From Variovorax boronicumulans (GTDB lineage: Bacteria; Pseudomonadota; Gammaproteobacteria; Burkholderiales; Burkholderiaceae_C): a DNA stretch of 64,000 bases. The position numbers were made by a program, and so were the translations under genes. The stretch's first letter is position 1. The number at the start of each line of letters is the position of its first letter. Positions 36,706 to 43,957 of the stretch are shown here, one piece after another. A model generated the notes under the pieces. It saw nothing but the letters and a program-made list of their open reading frames with translations. It made no database searches and had not been told where the DNA came from. The stretch is from positions 1,403,486-1,467,485 of the forward strand of contig NZ_JAAAFX010000009.1 of NCBI RefSeq assembly GCF_019352895.1. The letters run 5' to 3'.

Positions 36706-37029
36706 GGGAAGCTCCTTGGAAGTTTCGGGTGGGCAGCCGTTTTCTGTGCTGCTGCAGGTACTACCCACCAGACACCGCTTTGGATGCAGCAGCTCGCAAA
36801 TATTTTTTCGCGTCGCTTCTCATTGGGGATTCGCGCGTAAACCCTGGGTGCGCGGCAACGCCTGCTTACCAGTGGCTGCATCCGTTGCCGCATCGCCAGC
36901 CGTACCCCCTGCAGGGCGAGCGGCTGCTTGTCGGTCGCCCCATCCGTTCCGCGGTGCATGTCGCACCGCGGTGGTCAACGTTGTTGCGGTGACTGCATCG
37001 GAAACGAAGCGCGCCGCTCAGGAGATGTG
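36706..37029. other. 324-bp divergent intergenic region with a perfect inverted repeat
   Basis: No gene found. It contains CCGCGGTGC (36949-36957) and GCACCGCGG (36963-36971), exact 9-base inverted copies around ATGTC, 59 bases upstream of the ferritin-like gene. It also contains an AT-rich patch (aaatattttttcg, about 36797) within otherwise GC-rich DNA, a likely promoter area for one of the flanking genes. No sigma-70 pair with good spacing was identified with confidence. Confidence 0.5.
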
Positions 37030-38010
37030 ATGCTTGGAATTCCTGTGACTCTGGACCTCTTGCAAAAACGCACCGAGAAGCTCGCCGACCGGCGCCGCTT
37101 CTTCCGCAAGGGCGGCGGCTTCGCGGTGGGCATGGCGGGCGGCGCGATCCTCGCGGCCTGCGGTGGCGGTGGCGGCAACGCGATCGGCCAGGCCACGCCG
37201 AATGGCGGCGGCCCCAGCGATATCGACATCCTCAACTTCGCGTTGAACCTCGAATACCTCGAGGCGCAGTTCTACCAGTACGCGGTGTTCGGCACCGGCC
37301 TGCCCGAGAGCCAGCTGGGCGGCAGCGGTAAGCGCGGCGCGGTGCGGGGCGGCCATGCGGTGCCCTTCAAGGACCCGGTGGTGGCGCAGTACGCCCGCGA
37401 GATCGCCAAGGACGAGGCCGACCACGTGCGCTTCCTGCGCAGCGTGCTGGGCAGCGCCGCGGTGGCGCAGCCCGACATCGACGTGAGCGCCGACATGAAC
37501 GGCGCCTTCTCGTCGGCGGCGCGCGCGGCCGGGTTGATCAAGGCGGGCGAGGCCTTCGACCCCTATGCCAGCGACGAGGCCTTCCTGTTCGGTGCCTTCA
37601 TCTTCGAGGACGTGGGCGTGACCGCGTACAAGGGCGCGGCCCCGCTGATCGCCAACAAGACCTACCTCGAGGCCGCCGCCGGCATCCTCGCGGCAGAGGC
37701 CTACCACGCGGGGCTGGTGCGCACGGTGCTGTACGCGAAGGGCATCGAGACGCCTTCGCTGCGCACCGGTGCCGATGCGATCTCGAACGCGCGCGATTCG
37801 CTGGACAACTCGATCGACGACGACCAGGGCATCACCGGCACGGCCGACATGTCGAACATCGTGCCGCTCGACGACAACGGCATCGCCTACAGCCGCAGTC
37901 CGGGCGACGTGCTCAACATCGTCTACCTGACGCCCACCGCGGCCGACAAGGGCGGCTTCTTCCCGAGCGGCGTCAACGGCACGCTGAACCTGAGCTCGGC
38001 CTTCGCTTGA
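37030..38010 (+). CDS. exported ferritin-like protein (desiccation-related Pcc13-62 type)
   Basis: The protein has 326 residues. The N-terminus has DRRRFFRKGGGFAVGMAGGA ending in LAACGG, a Tat-like twin-arginine start that also carries a lipobox, so it is exported. Ferritin-like helices follow: ALNLEYLEAQFYQYAVFGTG, REIAKDEADHVRFLRSVLGS and AAGILAAEAYHAGLVRTVLY, with Glu/His pairs placed as in di-iron or catalase-like proteins. Plant and bacterial relatives are induced by dehydration. Start ATG at 37030 follows caggag. The gene ends in a strong hairpin. Confidence 0.87.
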   Translation: MLGIPVTLDLLQKRTEKLADRRRFFRKGGGFAVGMAGGAILAACGGGGGNAIGQATPNGGGPSDIDILNFALNLEYLEAQFYQYAVFGTGLPESQLGGSGKRGAVRGGHAVPFKDPVVAQYAREIAKDEADHVRFLRSVLGSAAVAQPDIDVSADMNGAFSSAARAAGLIKAGEAFDPYASDEAFLFGAFIFEDVGVTAYKGAAPLIANKTYLEAAAGILAAEAYHAGLVRTVLYAKGIETPSLRTGADAISNARDSLDNSIDDDQGITGTADMSNIVPLDDNGIAYSRSPGDVLNIVYLTPTAADKGGFFPSGVNGTLNLSSAFA

Positions 38011-38016
38011 GCCATG

Positions 38017-38049
38017 GGCGGCGGACGCGCAGCTTGCGCGTCCGCCGCC
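38017..38049 (+). terminator. 15-bp-stem hairpin after the ferritin-like gene
   Basis: Perfect arms GGCGGCGGACGCGCA (38017-38031) and TGCGCGTCCGCCGCC (38035-38049) with a 3-base loop; a further CATGG/CCATG pairing is possible with one bulged G. No T-run follows. Its position also shows that the in-frame ATG at 38014 is not a usable start for the next gene. Confidence 0.65.
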
Positions 38050-38082
38050 ATGACCTTCCGCACCCTGCCCCAGGAGTCGACC

Positions 38083-39018
38083 ATGGACCTGCCTTCGCTG
38101 CCCGTTGCCCCTTCTGCCGCCACCGTCGATGCGGGCCGGCCTGCACCGCCGCACCACCCGTGGCGACGCAGGATCGGCTTCGCCATCGTGCTGGCCGGCG
38201 CCGCGGCACTCGCCTGGCAGGCCGCGCAGGCCATCGACGGCAGCGACCCGCGCATGCGCGGCGCGATCCTCGGCGGGCTGTTCGCCGCCTTCGCGACCGC
38301 GCTGGGCACCGTGCCCGTGCTGCTGTCGCAACAATTCTCCCAACGCACCTACGACAGCATGCTGGGCTTCGGCGCCGGCGTGATGCTGGCCGCCAGTTCG
38401 TTCTCCCTGGTGATCCCCGCGCTGTCCGCCGCCAAGGCCCAGGGCGCGGGCGGCTGGGGCGCGGGCGGCATCGTGGGCATGGGCATCCTGCTCGGTGCCG
38501 CGGCGCTGCTGGCCATCGACCGGCTCGTGCCGCACGAGCACTTCGTCAAGGGCCTCGAGGGCCCGCAGGCGCGTGCGCTCAAGCGCGTGTGGCTGTTCGT
38601 GCTCGCGATCTCGCTGCACAACCTGCCCGAAGGCCTGGCCATCGGCGTGGCCTTCGCGGGCTCCGACCCGGTGGGCGCGACCGCGCTCGCGACCGGCATC
38701 TCGATCCAGGACGTGCCCGAAGGCATGGTGGTGGCGCTCGCCTTGCGCAGCGTGGGCTACGGCCGCTGGATGTCGGCCGGGCTGGGCGTGTTGTCCGGCC
38801 TGGTCGAGCCGATCGCGGCCGTGTTCGGCGCGGCCGTCATCGGCATCTCGGCGAGCCTGCTGCCCTGGGGCCTGGCGCTGGCCGCGGGCGCGATGCTGTT
38901 CGTGATCAGCCACGAGATCATTCCCGAATCGCACCGCAAGGGGCACGAGGCCTATGCGACCGGCGGGTTGATGCTGGGCTTCGTGGTGATGATGCTGCTG
39001 GACACGGCGCTGGCCTGA
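38083..39018 (+). CDS. ZIP-family divalent metal transporter
   Basis: The protein has 311 residues with eight hydrophobic segments. The ZIP signature ISLHNLPEGLAIGVAFAGSD (His-Asn-x-Pro-Glu-Gly of helix 4) and its helix-5 counterpart SIQDVPEGMVVALALRS are clear. It would import zinc or another divalent metal. ATG at 38083 was chosen: it has caggag seven bases before it and lies beyond the terminator hairpin that covers the earlier ATG. ATG at 38050 remains possible. Confidence 0.9.
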   Translation: MDLPSLPVAPSAATVDAGRPAPPHHPWRRRIGFAIVLAGAAALAWQAAQAIDGSDPRMRGAILGGLFAAFATALGTVPVLLSQQFSQRTYDSMLGFGAGVMLAASSFSLVIPALSAAKAQGAGGWGAGGIVGMGILLGAAALLAIDRLVPHEHFVKGLEGPQARALKRVWLFVLAISLHNLPEGLAIGVAFAGSDPVGATALATGISIQDVPEGMVVALALRSVGYGRWMSAGLGVLSGLVEPIAAVFGAAVIGISASLLPWGLALAAGAMLFVISHEIIPESHRKGHEAYATGGLMLGFVVMMLLDTALA

Positions 39019-39127
39019 GGGCCGCTTGCGAACGCCGGCCCGACGACGGTGCTTCAGGCGCTTTTCCTGCATGGGGCGCGCCATGCGCCGCTTAGGGTCT
39101 GGGCTTCCTCCTCACCGACATCGCACC

Positions 39128-39679
39128 ATGCCCGCTCGCCATCCCACACACGAGATCGACGTCTGGTCGGTCAAAGGCCGCTTCCAGCACCTGATCTTCA
39201 GTCCCAAGGGCGCGATCGAGGGCCTGATGATCGACACCCAGGGCGTGCCCACGCAGTTCGTCACCGATGCGCAGGACCCCGGCACCGTGGCCTTGTTCGG
39301 CGCGTTGCAGGTGGGCCAGAAGCTGGTCGTCGAAGGCACCCAGGCGCCGCCTTCGCCCAAGGGAGAGGCCTCGCACACCGTGTACCGCTTCGAGCGCCTG
39401 GCCAGCGTCGACGACCAGCCGCCGCAGCCCGCGCCTTCGCACGAGGGCACCAAGGGCACGGTCGTCCGCTTCAACCATGCCAGGCATGGCGAGGCCAACG
39501 GCGTGGTACTGGACAACGGCGACTTCGTGCACACGCGCCCGGATGGCCTGGCGGCGCTGGGCCTGCAGGTCGGCGACTGGGTCGCGGCCGAAGGCTCGGC
39601 ACGCGCACTGGTCACCGGCAGCGGGCGCGTGATCGAGGCGGTGCGTGTCAACGACCAGCCGGTGGCGCGGGACCATTGA
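39128..39679 (+). CDS. hypothetical protein (183 aa)
   Basis: Not recognised. The protein is soluble with no signal peptide and is built of two beta-rich parts: GRFQHLIFSPKGAIEGLMID near the start and GTKGTVVRFNHARHGEANGV later, each followed by a segment of the form LQVGxxVxxEG (LQVGQKLVVEG and LQVGDWVAAEG). The internal repeat suggests two copies of a small barrel, perhaps OB-like nucleic-acid or ligand-binding folds; this is inference from the repeated pattern. The frame is open upstream, but ATG at 39128 gives the first credible start. Confidence 0.6.
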   Translation: MPARHPTHEIDVWSVKGRFQHLIFSPKGAIEGLMIDTQGVPTQFVTDAQDPGTVALFGALQVGQKLVVEGTQAPPSPKGEASHTVYRFERLASVDDQPPQPAPSHEGTKGTVVRFNHARHGEANGVVLDNGDFVHTRPDGLAALGLQVGDWVAAEGSARALVTGSGRVIEAVRVNDQPVARDH

Positions 39680-39851
39680 GCCGCACCCATGACCGTCGGC
39701 GCGGGTGCTGTGGGCCGCGTCCCACGTCGCGATGCGACTTCGACCGAGCATCCATTCACGGCCTCACTGCGTATTCAGGCTACGCGCGCATCGCGATGTC
39801 GCGCGGGGCCTCTTCTTTCCCTTTTTCTTCACTCGTCCTTCAGGAGCTCTC

Positions 39852-40169
39852 ATGAACAAGTTCATCACCGCCACGGCCATCGGCCTGTTCGCCTTCGCCG
39901 CCCACGCCCAATCCAACCCGCCGGGCGCACCGGTGCCGCCGAACACCCCGGGCTATGCCACCGGCAAGTCCGAGATGGCGGGCGAAGCGCGCAAGAACAA
40001 CCGTCCGCAGGGCCAGGTGAAAGGTCCGGCCGGCGACGCACCGCGCACGCCCGAAGGCGGCGCGATCGGCACCGACCGCGCGGCCGTGGCCGGCGAGAAG
40101 CGCGCCGAAACGCGCGACCAGCGCCGTCCGGGCAAGCGCCAGTCGATGCAGGGCGGTACGCCCAAGTAA
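39852..40169 (+). CDS. small exported hydrophilic protein (105 aa)
   Basis: A signal peptide (MNKFITATAIGLFAFAAHAQ, cleavage after AHA) precedes an 85-residue tail rich in Pro, Gly, Ala, Arg and Lys (NNRPQGQVKGPAGDA and KRAETRDQRRPGKRQS). It has no cysteine and no predicted structure. A clear caggag ribosome-binding site precedes ATG at 39852. Homologues in Burkholderiales are annotated as cell-envelope proteins, with no known role. Its tail looks disordered and strongly basic, so it may bind polyanions; this is a guess. Confidence 0.7.
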   Translation: MNKFITATAIGLFAFAAHAQSNPPGAPVPPNTPGYATGKSEMAGEARKNNRPQGQVKGPAGDAPRTPEGGAIGTDRAAVAGEKRAETRDQRRPGKRQSMQGGTPK

Positions 40170-40183
40170 GCAGACAGGTCCGA

Positions 40184-40205
40184 ACCCGCCGCCGCGGCAG
40201 CGGGT
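40184..40205. terminator. hairpin between convergent small-protein gene and mmsB
   Basis: ACCCGC (40184-40189) and GCGGGT (40200-40205) are exact inverted arms; the pairing extends inward imperfectly through CGCCGCGGCA. No T-run on either side, so efficiency is uncertain. Confidence 0.4.
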
Positions 40206-40210
40206 CAGGG

Positions 40211-41107
40211 TCAGGGCCGGGTCTGGACCAGCTTGATCACGCTCGAGAAATCAAGCGCGCCGTGGCCGGCCAGGCTGTGTGCCGCATACAGGTTGCGCGC
40301 CAGGCCGCCCAGCGGCGTGGCGGCGCGCACCGCGGCAGCGTTCTCCTGCGCCAAGCCCAGGTCCTTGAGCATCAGGTCGGTGCCGAAGCCCCCCGCGTAG
40401 TTCTTCGACGCGGGCGCGGTTTCCATCACGCCCGGCAGCGGGTTGTACTTCTCGAGCGCCCAGTTGCCGCCCGAGCTGCGCCGCATGATCTCCGACAGCA
40501 CCTTGGGGTCGAGTCCGTTCGCCACGCCGAGCGCGATGGCTTCGGAGGTGCCGATCATCAGGATGCCCAGCAGCATGTTGTTGCAGATTTTCGCGGTCTG
40601 GCCCGCACCGGCCGCGCCTGCGTGGAAGATGTTCGCGCCCATCTTCTCCAGCACCGGACGCGCGCGTTCGAGGTCGGCCTCGCTGCCGCCCACCATGAAG
40701 GTCAGCGTGCCGGCGATGGCACCGCCCGTGCCGCCCGAGACCGGCGCATCGATCACGGCCACGCCTCGCTTCGCGGCAGCCTCGGCCACCTTGCGCGAGG
40801 TCGCGGCGGCGATGGTGCTGCTGTCGATCACCAGCGTGCCGGGCGCAATCTTCTCGAGGATGCCGGGCTGGCCATTGCCACCCAGGTAGAGCCCTTCGAC
40901 GTGCGCGCTGGCCGGCAGCATGCTGACCACGATCTCCACGCCCTCGAGCGTGGCCGCGGCGGACGCGGCGATCGGCAGGCCCTCGGCCGCGAACTTCGCG
41001 CAGGCGTCCTTCGACAGGTCGAAGGCGCTGAGCGCGTGGCCAGCCTTGTGCAGGTTCAGGGCCATCGGGCCGCCCATGTTGCCGAGTCCGATGAATGCGA
41101 TCTTCAT
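40211..41107 (-). CDS. mmsB: 3-hydroxyisobutyrate dehydrogenase
   Basis: The protein has 298 residues, the usual length. NAD-binding start KIAFIGLGNMGGPMALNLHK, signature VIDSSTIAAATSRKVAEAA, substrate loop IDAPVSGGTGGAIAGTLTFM, and catalytic Lys in AKICNNMLLGILMIGTSEA. It oxidises 3-hydroxyisobutyrate to methylmalonate semialdehyde in valine breakdown. It is the last gene of the operon headed by mmsA; an inverted-repeat element separates it from the hydrolase gene. Confidence 0.93.
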   Translation of the reverse strand: MKIAFIGLGNMGGPMALNLHKAGHALSAFDLSKDACAKFAAEGLPIAASAAATLEGVEIVVSMLPASAHVEGLYLGGNGQPGILEKIAPGTLVIDSSTIAAATSRKVAEAAAKRGVAVIDAPVSGGTGGAIAGTLTFMVGGSEADLERARPVLEKMGANIFHAGAAGAGQTAKICNNMLLGILMIGTSEAIALGVANGLDPKVLSEIMRRSSGGNWALEKYNPLPGVMETAPASKNYAGGFGTDLMLKDLGLAQENAAAVRAATPLGGLARNLYAAHSLAGHGALDFSSVIKLVQTRP

Positions 41108-41146
41108 TGCTTGTCTCCAGGTTGTTTGAATGCGGGGACGGGGACA

Positions 41147-41249
41147 GGACGCAGAGGACGCGAAGGTTGCGCAGAGGACGCAAAAGAATCCTTCAGAATT
41201 TTTTACCCTTCTGCGTCCTCTGCGAAAGCTCTGCGCCTTCTGCGTCCGA
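41147..41249. repeat. nested imperfect inverted-repeat element between operon genes
   Basis: The 17-base word CGCAGAGGACGCAAAAG (41170-41186) pairs with CTTCTGCGTCCTCTGCG (41208-41224) with a single mismatch. An outer copy of the same word (GGACGCAGAGGACGCGAAGG, from 41147) pairs imperfectly with CTCTGCGCCTTCTGCGTCC (41230-41248). It is unlike the surrounding coding DNA and lies between the HIBYL-CoA hydrolase and mmsB genes, so it may fold in the operon mRNA and change downstream expression, or be a dispersed intergenic element. Confidence 0.65.
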
Positions 41250-41261
41250 CTGCCCGATGTC

Positions 41262-42377
41262 TCAGGTCAGCCCGACCAGCTCCGGTGCCATCTCGCCGCG
41301 CACGCGCAGGTGGTCCTCGACGAAGGCCGGCGTGACCTCGGCCAGCGTGGCGGGATTCCACTTCGGGTTGCGGTCCTTGTCGACCAGCACCGCGCGGATG
41401 CCTTCGGCGAAGTCGGCATGGGCACAGAAGCCCAGCGAGGCCCAGTACTCGAGGCGGAACACTTCCGCCAGCGACATGCGCGGCACGCGCTGCCACAGCG
41501 CCCACGACAGCGCGACCGAGCTCGGCGCGCCCTTGGCATAGGTCTTCACAGCGGTCTGCAGCCACGGGTCGTCGCTCTGCAGCGCGCGCAGGCGCTGGTC
41601 GATGTCAAGCAGGTCCTCACCGGCCAGCGTGGCGTTGATCAGGTCATAGTGCTCGCGCAGCTTCGAGGCGGGCACCGCGGCGCCCTCGCCTGCCTGCGCC
41701 AGCAGCTTCGACATCAACGCACGGTCGGCCTCTGGCGTGCCCTTCCAGGCCGCGGTGGTGATGGCTTCGAGCACCTGCGCCTTGGCCGCGTGCGGCACCA
41801 GCACGTCGGCCAGGCCCGCGAAGATCGCGTCGGCGCCATTGACCTGCGCGGCCGTGAACGCGAGGAACAGGCCGGTGCGGCCCGGCGCGCGGCGCAGGAA
41901 CCAGCTGCCGCCCACGTCGGGGTACAGGCCGATGTTGACCTCGGGCATCGCGACGCGGCTGCCGTCGGTCACCACGCGGTGCGTGCAGCCTGCCATCAGG
42001 CCCACGCCGCCGCCCATCACGATGCCGTGGCCCCAGCAGACCAGCGGCTTGGGGAAGGTGTGGATCAGGTGGTCGAGCTCGTATTCCTCGCCGAAGAAGC
42101 GCTCGGCGTATTCGTTGCGCCCGGCCTTGCAGTCCAGCAGCGTCTGGTAGAGCTGGCGCAGGTCGCCGCCGGCGCAGAAGGCCTTCTCGCCGGCCGCGTC
42201 CATCAGCACGCCGACGATGCCCGCATCGGCCGCCCATCTGCGCAGCTGCGGCGTGAGCAGGCGCACCATGTCGACCGACAGCGCATTCAGCGAGGCGGGT
42301 GCGTTGAGCGTGGCGATGCCGAAGCGCTGGCCGTTGGCGGTCGGGATTTCCTTGAAGAGAACAACTGGTTCGGTCAT
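41262..42377 (-). CDS. 3-hydroxyisobutyryl-CoA hydrolase (enoyl-CoA hydratase superfamily)
   Basis: The protein has 371 residues, longer than ordinary enoyl-CoA hydratases and matching the hydrolase subfamily. Oxyanion loop KAFCAGGDLRQLYQ, glycine-rich GIVMGGGVGLMAGCTHRVVT, and the subfamily phrase MPEVNIGLYPDVGGSWFLRR with its catalytic acidic residues. It would release 3-hydroxyisobutyrate from its CoA ester, the substrate of the mmsB product next door. Both an upstream acyl-CoA dehydrogenase and mmsA support the valine pathway. Confidence 0.88.
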   Translation of the reverse strand: MTEPVVLFKEIPTANGQRFGIATLNAPASLNALSVDMVRLLTPQLRRWAADAGIVGVLMDAAGEKAFCAGGDLRQLYQTLLDCKAGRNEYAERFFGEEYELDHLIHTFPKPLVCWGHGIVMGGGVGLMAGCTHRVVTDGSRVAMPEVNIGLYPDVGGSWFLRRAPGRTGLFLAFTAAQVNGADAIFAGLADVLVPHAAKAQVLEAITTAAWKGTPEADRALMSKLLAQAGEGAAVPASKLREHYDLINATLAGEDLLDIDQRLRALQSDDPWLQTAVKTYAKGAPSSVALSWALWQRVPRMSLAEVFRLEYWASLGFCAHADFAEGIRAVLVDKDRNPKWNPATLAEVTPAFVEDHLRVRGEMAPELVGLT

Positions 42378-42413
42378 TGGGATTTCTTTGAGAGGGAAGA
42401 CAAACGGTGATTC

Positions 42414-43568
42414 TTACCGGATGTCGGCATCGCCTTCGAGCAGCTTGCGCGCCACGATGACCCGCATGATCTCGTTGGTGCCTTCGAGGATCTGGTGCAC
42501 GCGCGTGTCGCGCACCAGGCGCTCCAGCGGGAATTCGGCCAGGTAGCCGTAGCCGCCATGCAGCTGCAGCGCGTCGTTGCAGACGTTGAAGCCCGCATCG
42601 GTCGCGAAGCGCTTGGCCATCGCGCAGTAGGTGCTGGCGTCGGGGTGCGCGGCATCGAGCTTGCTCGCGGCCATGCGCACCATCTGGCGCGCCGCGACAA
42701 GTTCGGTCGCCATGTCGGCCAGCTTGAACTGCAGCGCCTGGAAGCTCGCGAGCGGCTTGCCGAACTGCTGGCGGTCGTGCAGGTAGCCGCGCGCCGCGTT
42801 CAGCGCGCCCTGGGCCGCGCCCACCGAGCAGGTCGCGATGTTGATGCGCCCGCCGTCGAGCCCCTTCATCGCGATGCGGAAGCCCTCGCCCTCGGCGCCC
42901 AGCAGGTGGTCGGCCGGCACGCGCACGTTGTCGAAGCTGATGGTGCGCGTGGGCTGGCTGTTCCAGCCCATCTTGTGCTCCTTCTTGCCGTAGCTCACGC
43001 CCGGTGCGTCGGCCGGCACCGCGAAGGCCGAGATGCCGCCCGCGCCGCCACCGCCGGTGCGCGCCATCAGCACCAGCACGTCGGTTGCGCCCGCGCCCGA
43101 GATGAAGGCCTTGCCGCCGTTGATCACGTACGCGCCGCCCTGCAGTTCGGCGCGCGTCTTGAGCGAGCCCGCATCCGAGCCCGCGCCGGGTTCGGTCAGG
43201 CAGTACGAGGCCAGCTTGCGGCCGCTGGTCAGGTCCTCGCCCCAGGTCTTGCACACCGCCTCGGTGCCCCAGGTGCCGAGCATCCAGGTCGCCATGTTGT
43301 GGATGGTGATGAAGGCCGTGGTCGAAGGGTCGACCGCGGCCATCTCCTCGAACACCAGCGTGGCGTCGAGCCGCGGCAGCGCGAGCCCGCCCACGCGCTC
43401 GGGCGCGTAGAGGCCGCAGAAGCCCAGCTCGCCGGCCTTGGCGATGGCGTCCTTGGGGAAGAAGGACTCGGCATCCCAGCGCGCGGCGTGGGGTGCGAAT
43501 TCGGCCGCGGCGAAGGCGCGCGCGGTCTGGGCAAAGGCGTTCTGTTCTTCGGACAGTTCGAAATTCAT
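42414..43568 (-). CDS. acyl-CoA dehydrogenase, probably isobutyryl-CoA dehydrogenase
   Basis: The protein has 384 residues. Family signatures: CLTEPGAGSDAGSLKTRAEL, GGKAFISGAGATDVL, and the C-terminal catalytic-base region LHGGYGYLAEFPLERLVRDT with RVHQILEGTNEIMRVIVAR. It is a FAD flavoprotein passing electrons to ETF. The pathway context (mmsA, hydrolase, mmsB) suggests isobutyryl-CoA as the substrate. Its start overlaps the stop of the LprI-like gene as ATGA. A separate crotonase-type hydratase for methacrylyl-CoA is not in the cluster. Confidence 0.9.
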   Translation of the reverse strand: MNFELSEEQNAFAQTARAFAAAEFAPHAARWDAESFFPKDAIAKAGELGFCGLYAPERVGGLALPRLDATLVFEEMAAVDPSTTAFITIHNMATWMLGTWGTEAVCKTWGEDLTSGRKLASYCLTEPGAGSDAGSLKTRAELQGGAYVINGGKAFISGAGATDVLVLMARTGGGGAGGISAFAVPADAPGVSYGKKEHKMGWNSQPTRTISFDNVRVPADHLLGAEGEGFRIAMKGLDGGRINIATCSVGAAQGALNAARGYLHDRQQFGKPLASFQALQFKLADMATELVAARQMVRMAASKLDAAHPDASTYCAMAKRFATDAGFNVCNDALQLHGGYGYLAEFPLERLVRDTRVHQILEGTNEIMRVIVARKLLEGDADIR

Positions 43569-43957
43569 TGTTGACGACCCTTCCAGAGATCGAGTGCGGC
43601 GGTGCGTTCGCGGGTCGACTGTTCAAGGCAGGTGTAGAACTCCAGCGGCCAGATCGAGCCGCCTTCGCTGCCCTTCGAGGCCGTCTTGCAACCGGGATCG
43701 CGGCCCTTGAGCCAGGCGCGCTGCTCGTTGCGCAAGGCCGTGCGCACCTGCGGCGACAGCGACTTCATGACCTCGCCGTAACGGATGTTGAGCGCCACGT
43801 CGGCGGCGCGGTAGTCGCGCACCGCGCAGGCGTTCATCTGCATCTGGTTGCCGTCGGGCCGGCAGTCCTGCGGGTTCGCGTCGTCGGCCGCCTGCGCGCC
43901 CGCGGCGCACAGCAGCATGGCCGACGCCGCCACCGCAGCGCGGAGCGCGCCCCTCAC
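43565..43957 (-). CDS. LprI/DUF1311-type periplasmic protein inside the valine operon
   Basis: The protein has 130 residues, starts at GTG (overlapping the mmsA stop as GTGA) and has a signal peptide (cut after AGAQA). The DUF1311 pattern is clear: [20 protein letters not shown] then [26 protein letters not shown] and a late [17 protein letters not shown], with four spaced cysteines likely forming two disulfides. Some relatives inhibit lysozyme. Its overlap with genes on both sides means it is translated as part of the valine operon, an unexpected place for such a protein. The GTG start was chosen because it alone gives a normal signal peptide. Confidence 0.8.
   Translation of the reverse strand: MRGALRAAVAASAMLLCAAGAQAADDANPQDCRPDGNQMQMNACAVRDYRAADVALNIRYGEVMKSLSPQVRTALRNEQRAWLKGRDPGCKTASKGSEGGSIWPLEFYTCLEQSTRERTAALDLWKGRQQ

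Noticed and set aside
37018-39084. Minus-strand open frame of 688 codons opposite the ferritin-like and ZIP genes
   Set aside because: Composition (His, Arg, Gln, Ala) is antisense-like, with no motif or start signal; both plus-strand genes have clear family signatures.
41147-41249. Possible CRISPR repeat cluster
   Set aside because: Copies are inverted, not direct; there are only two strong arms, no regular spacers and no cas genes.
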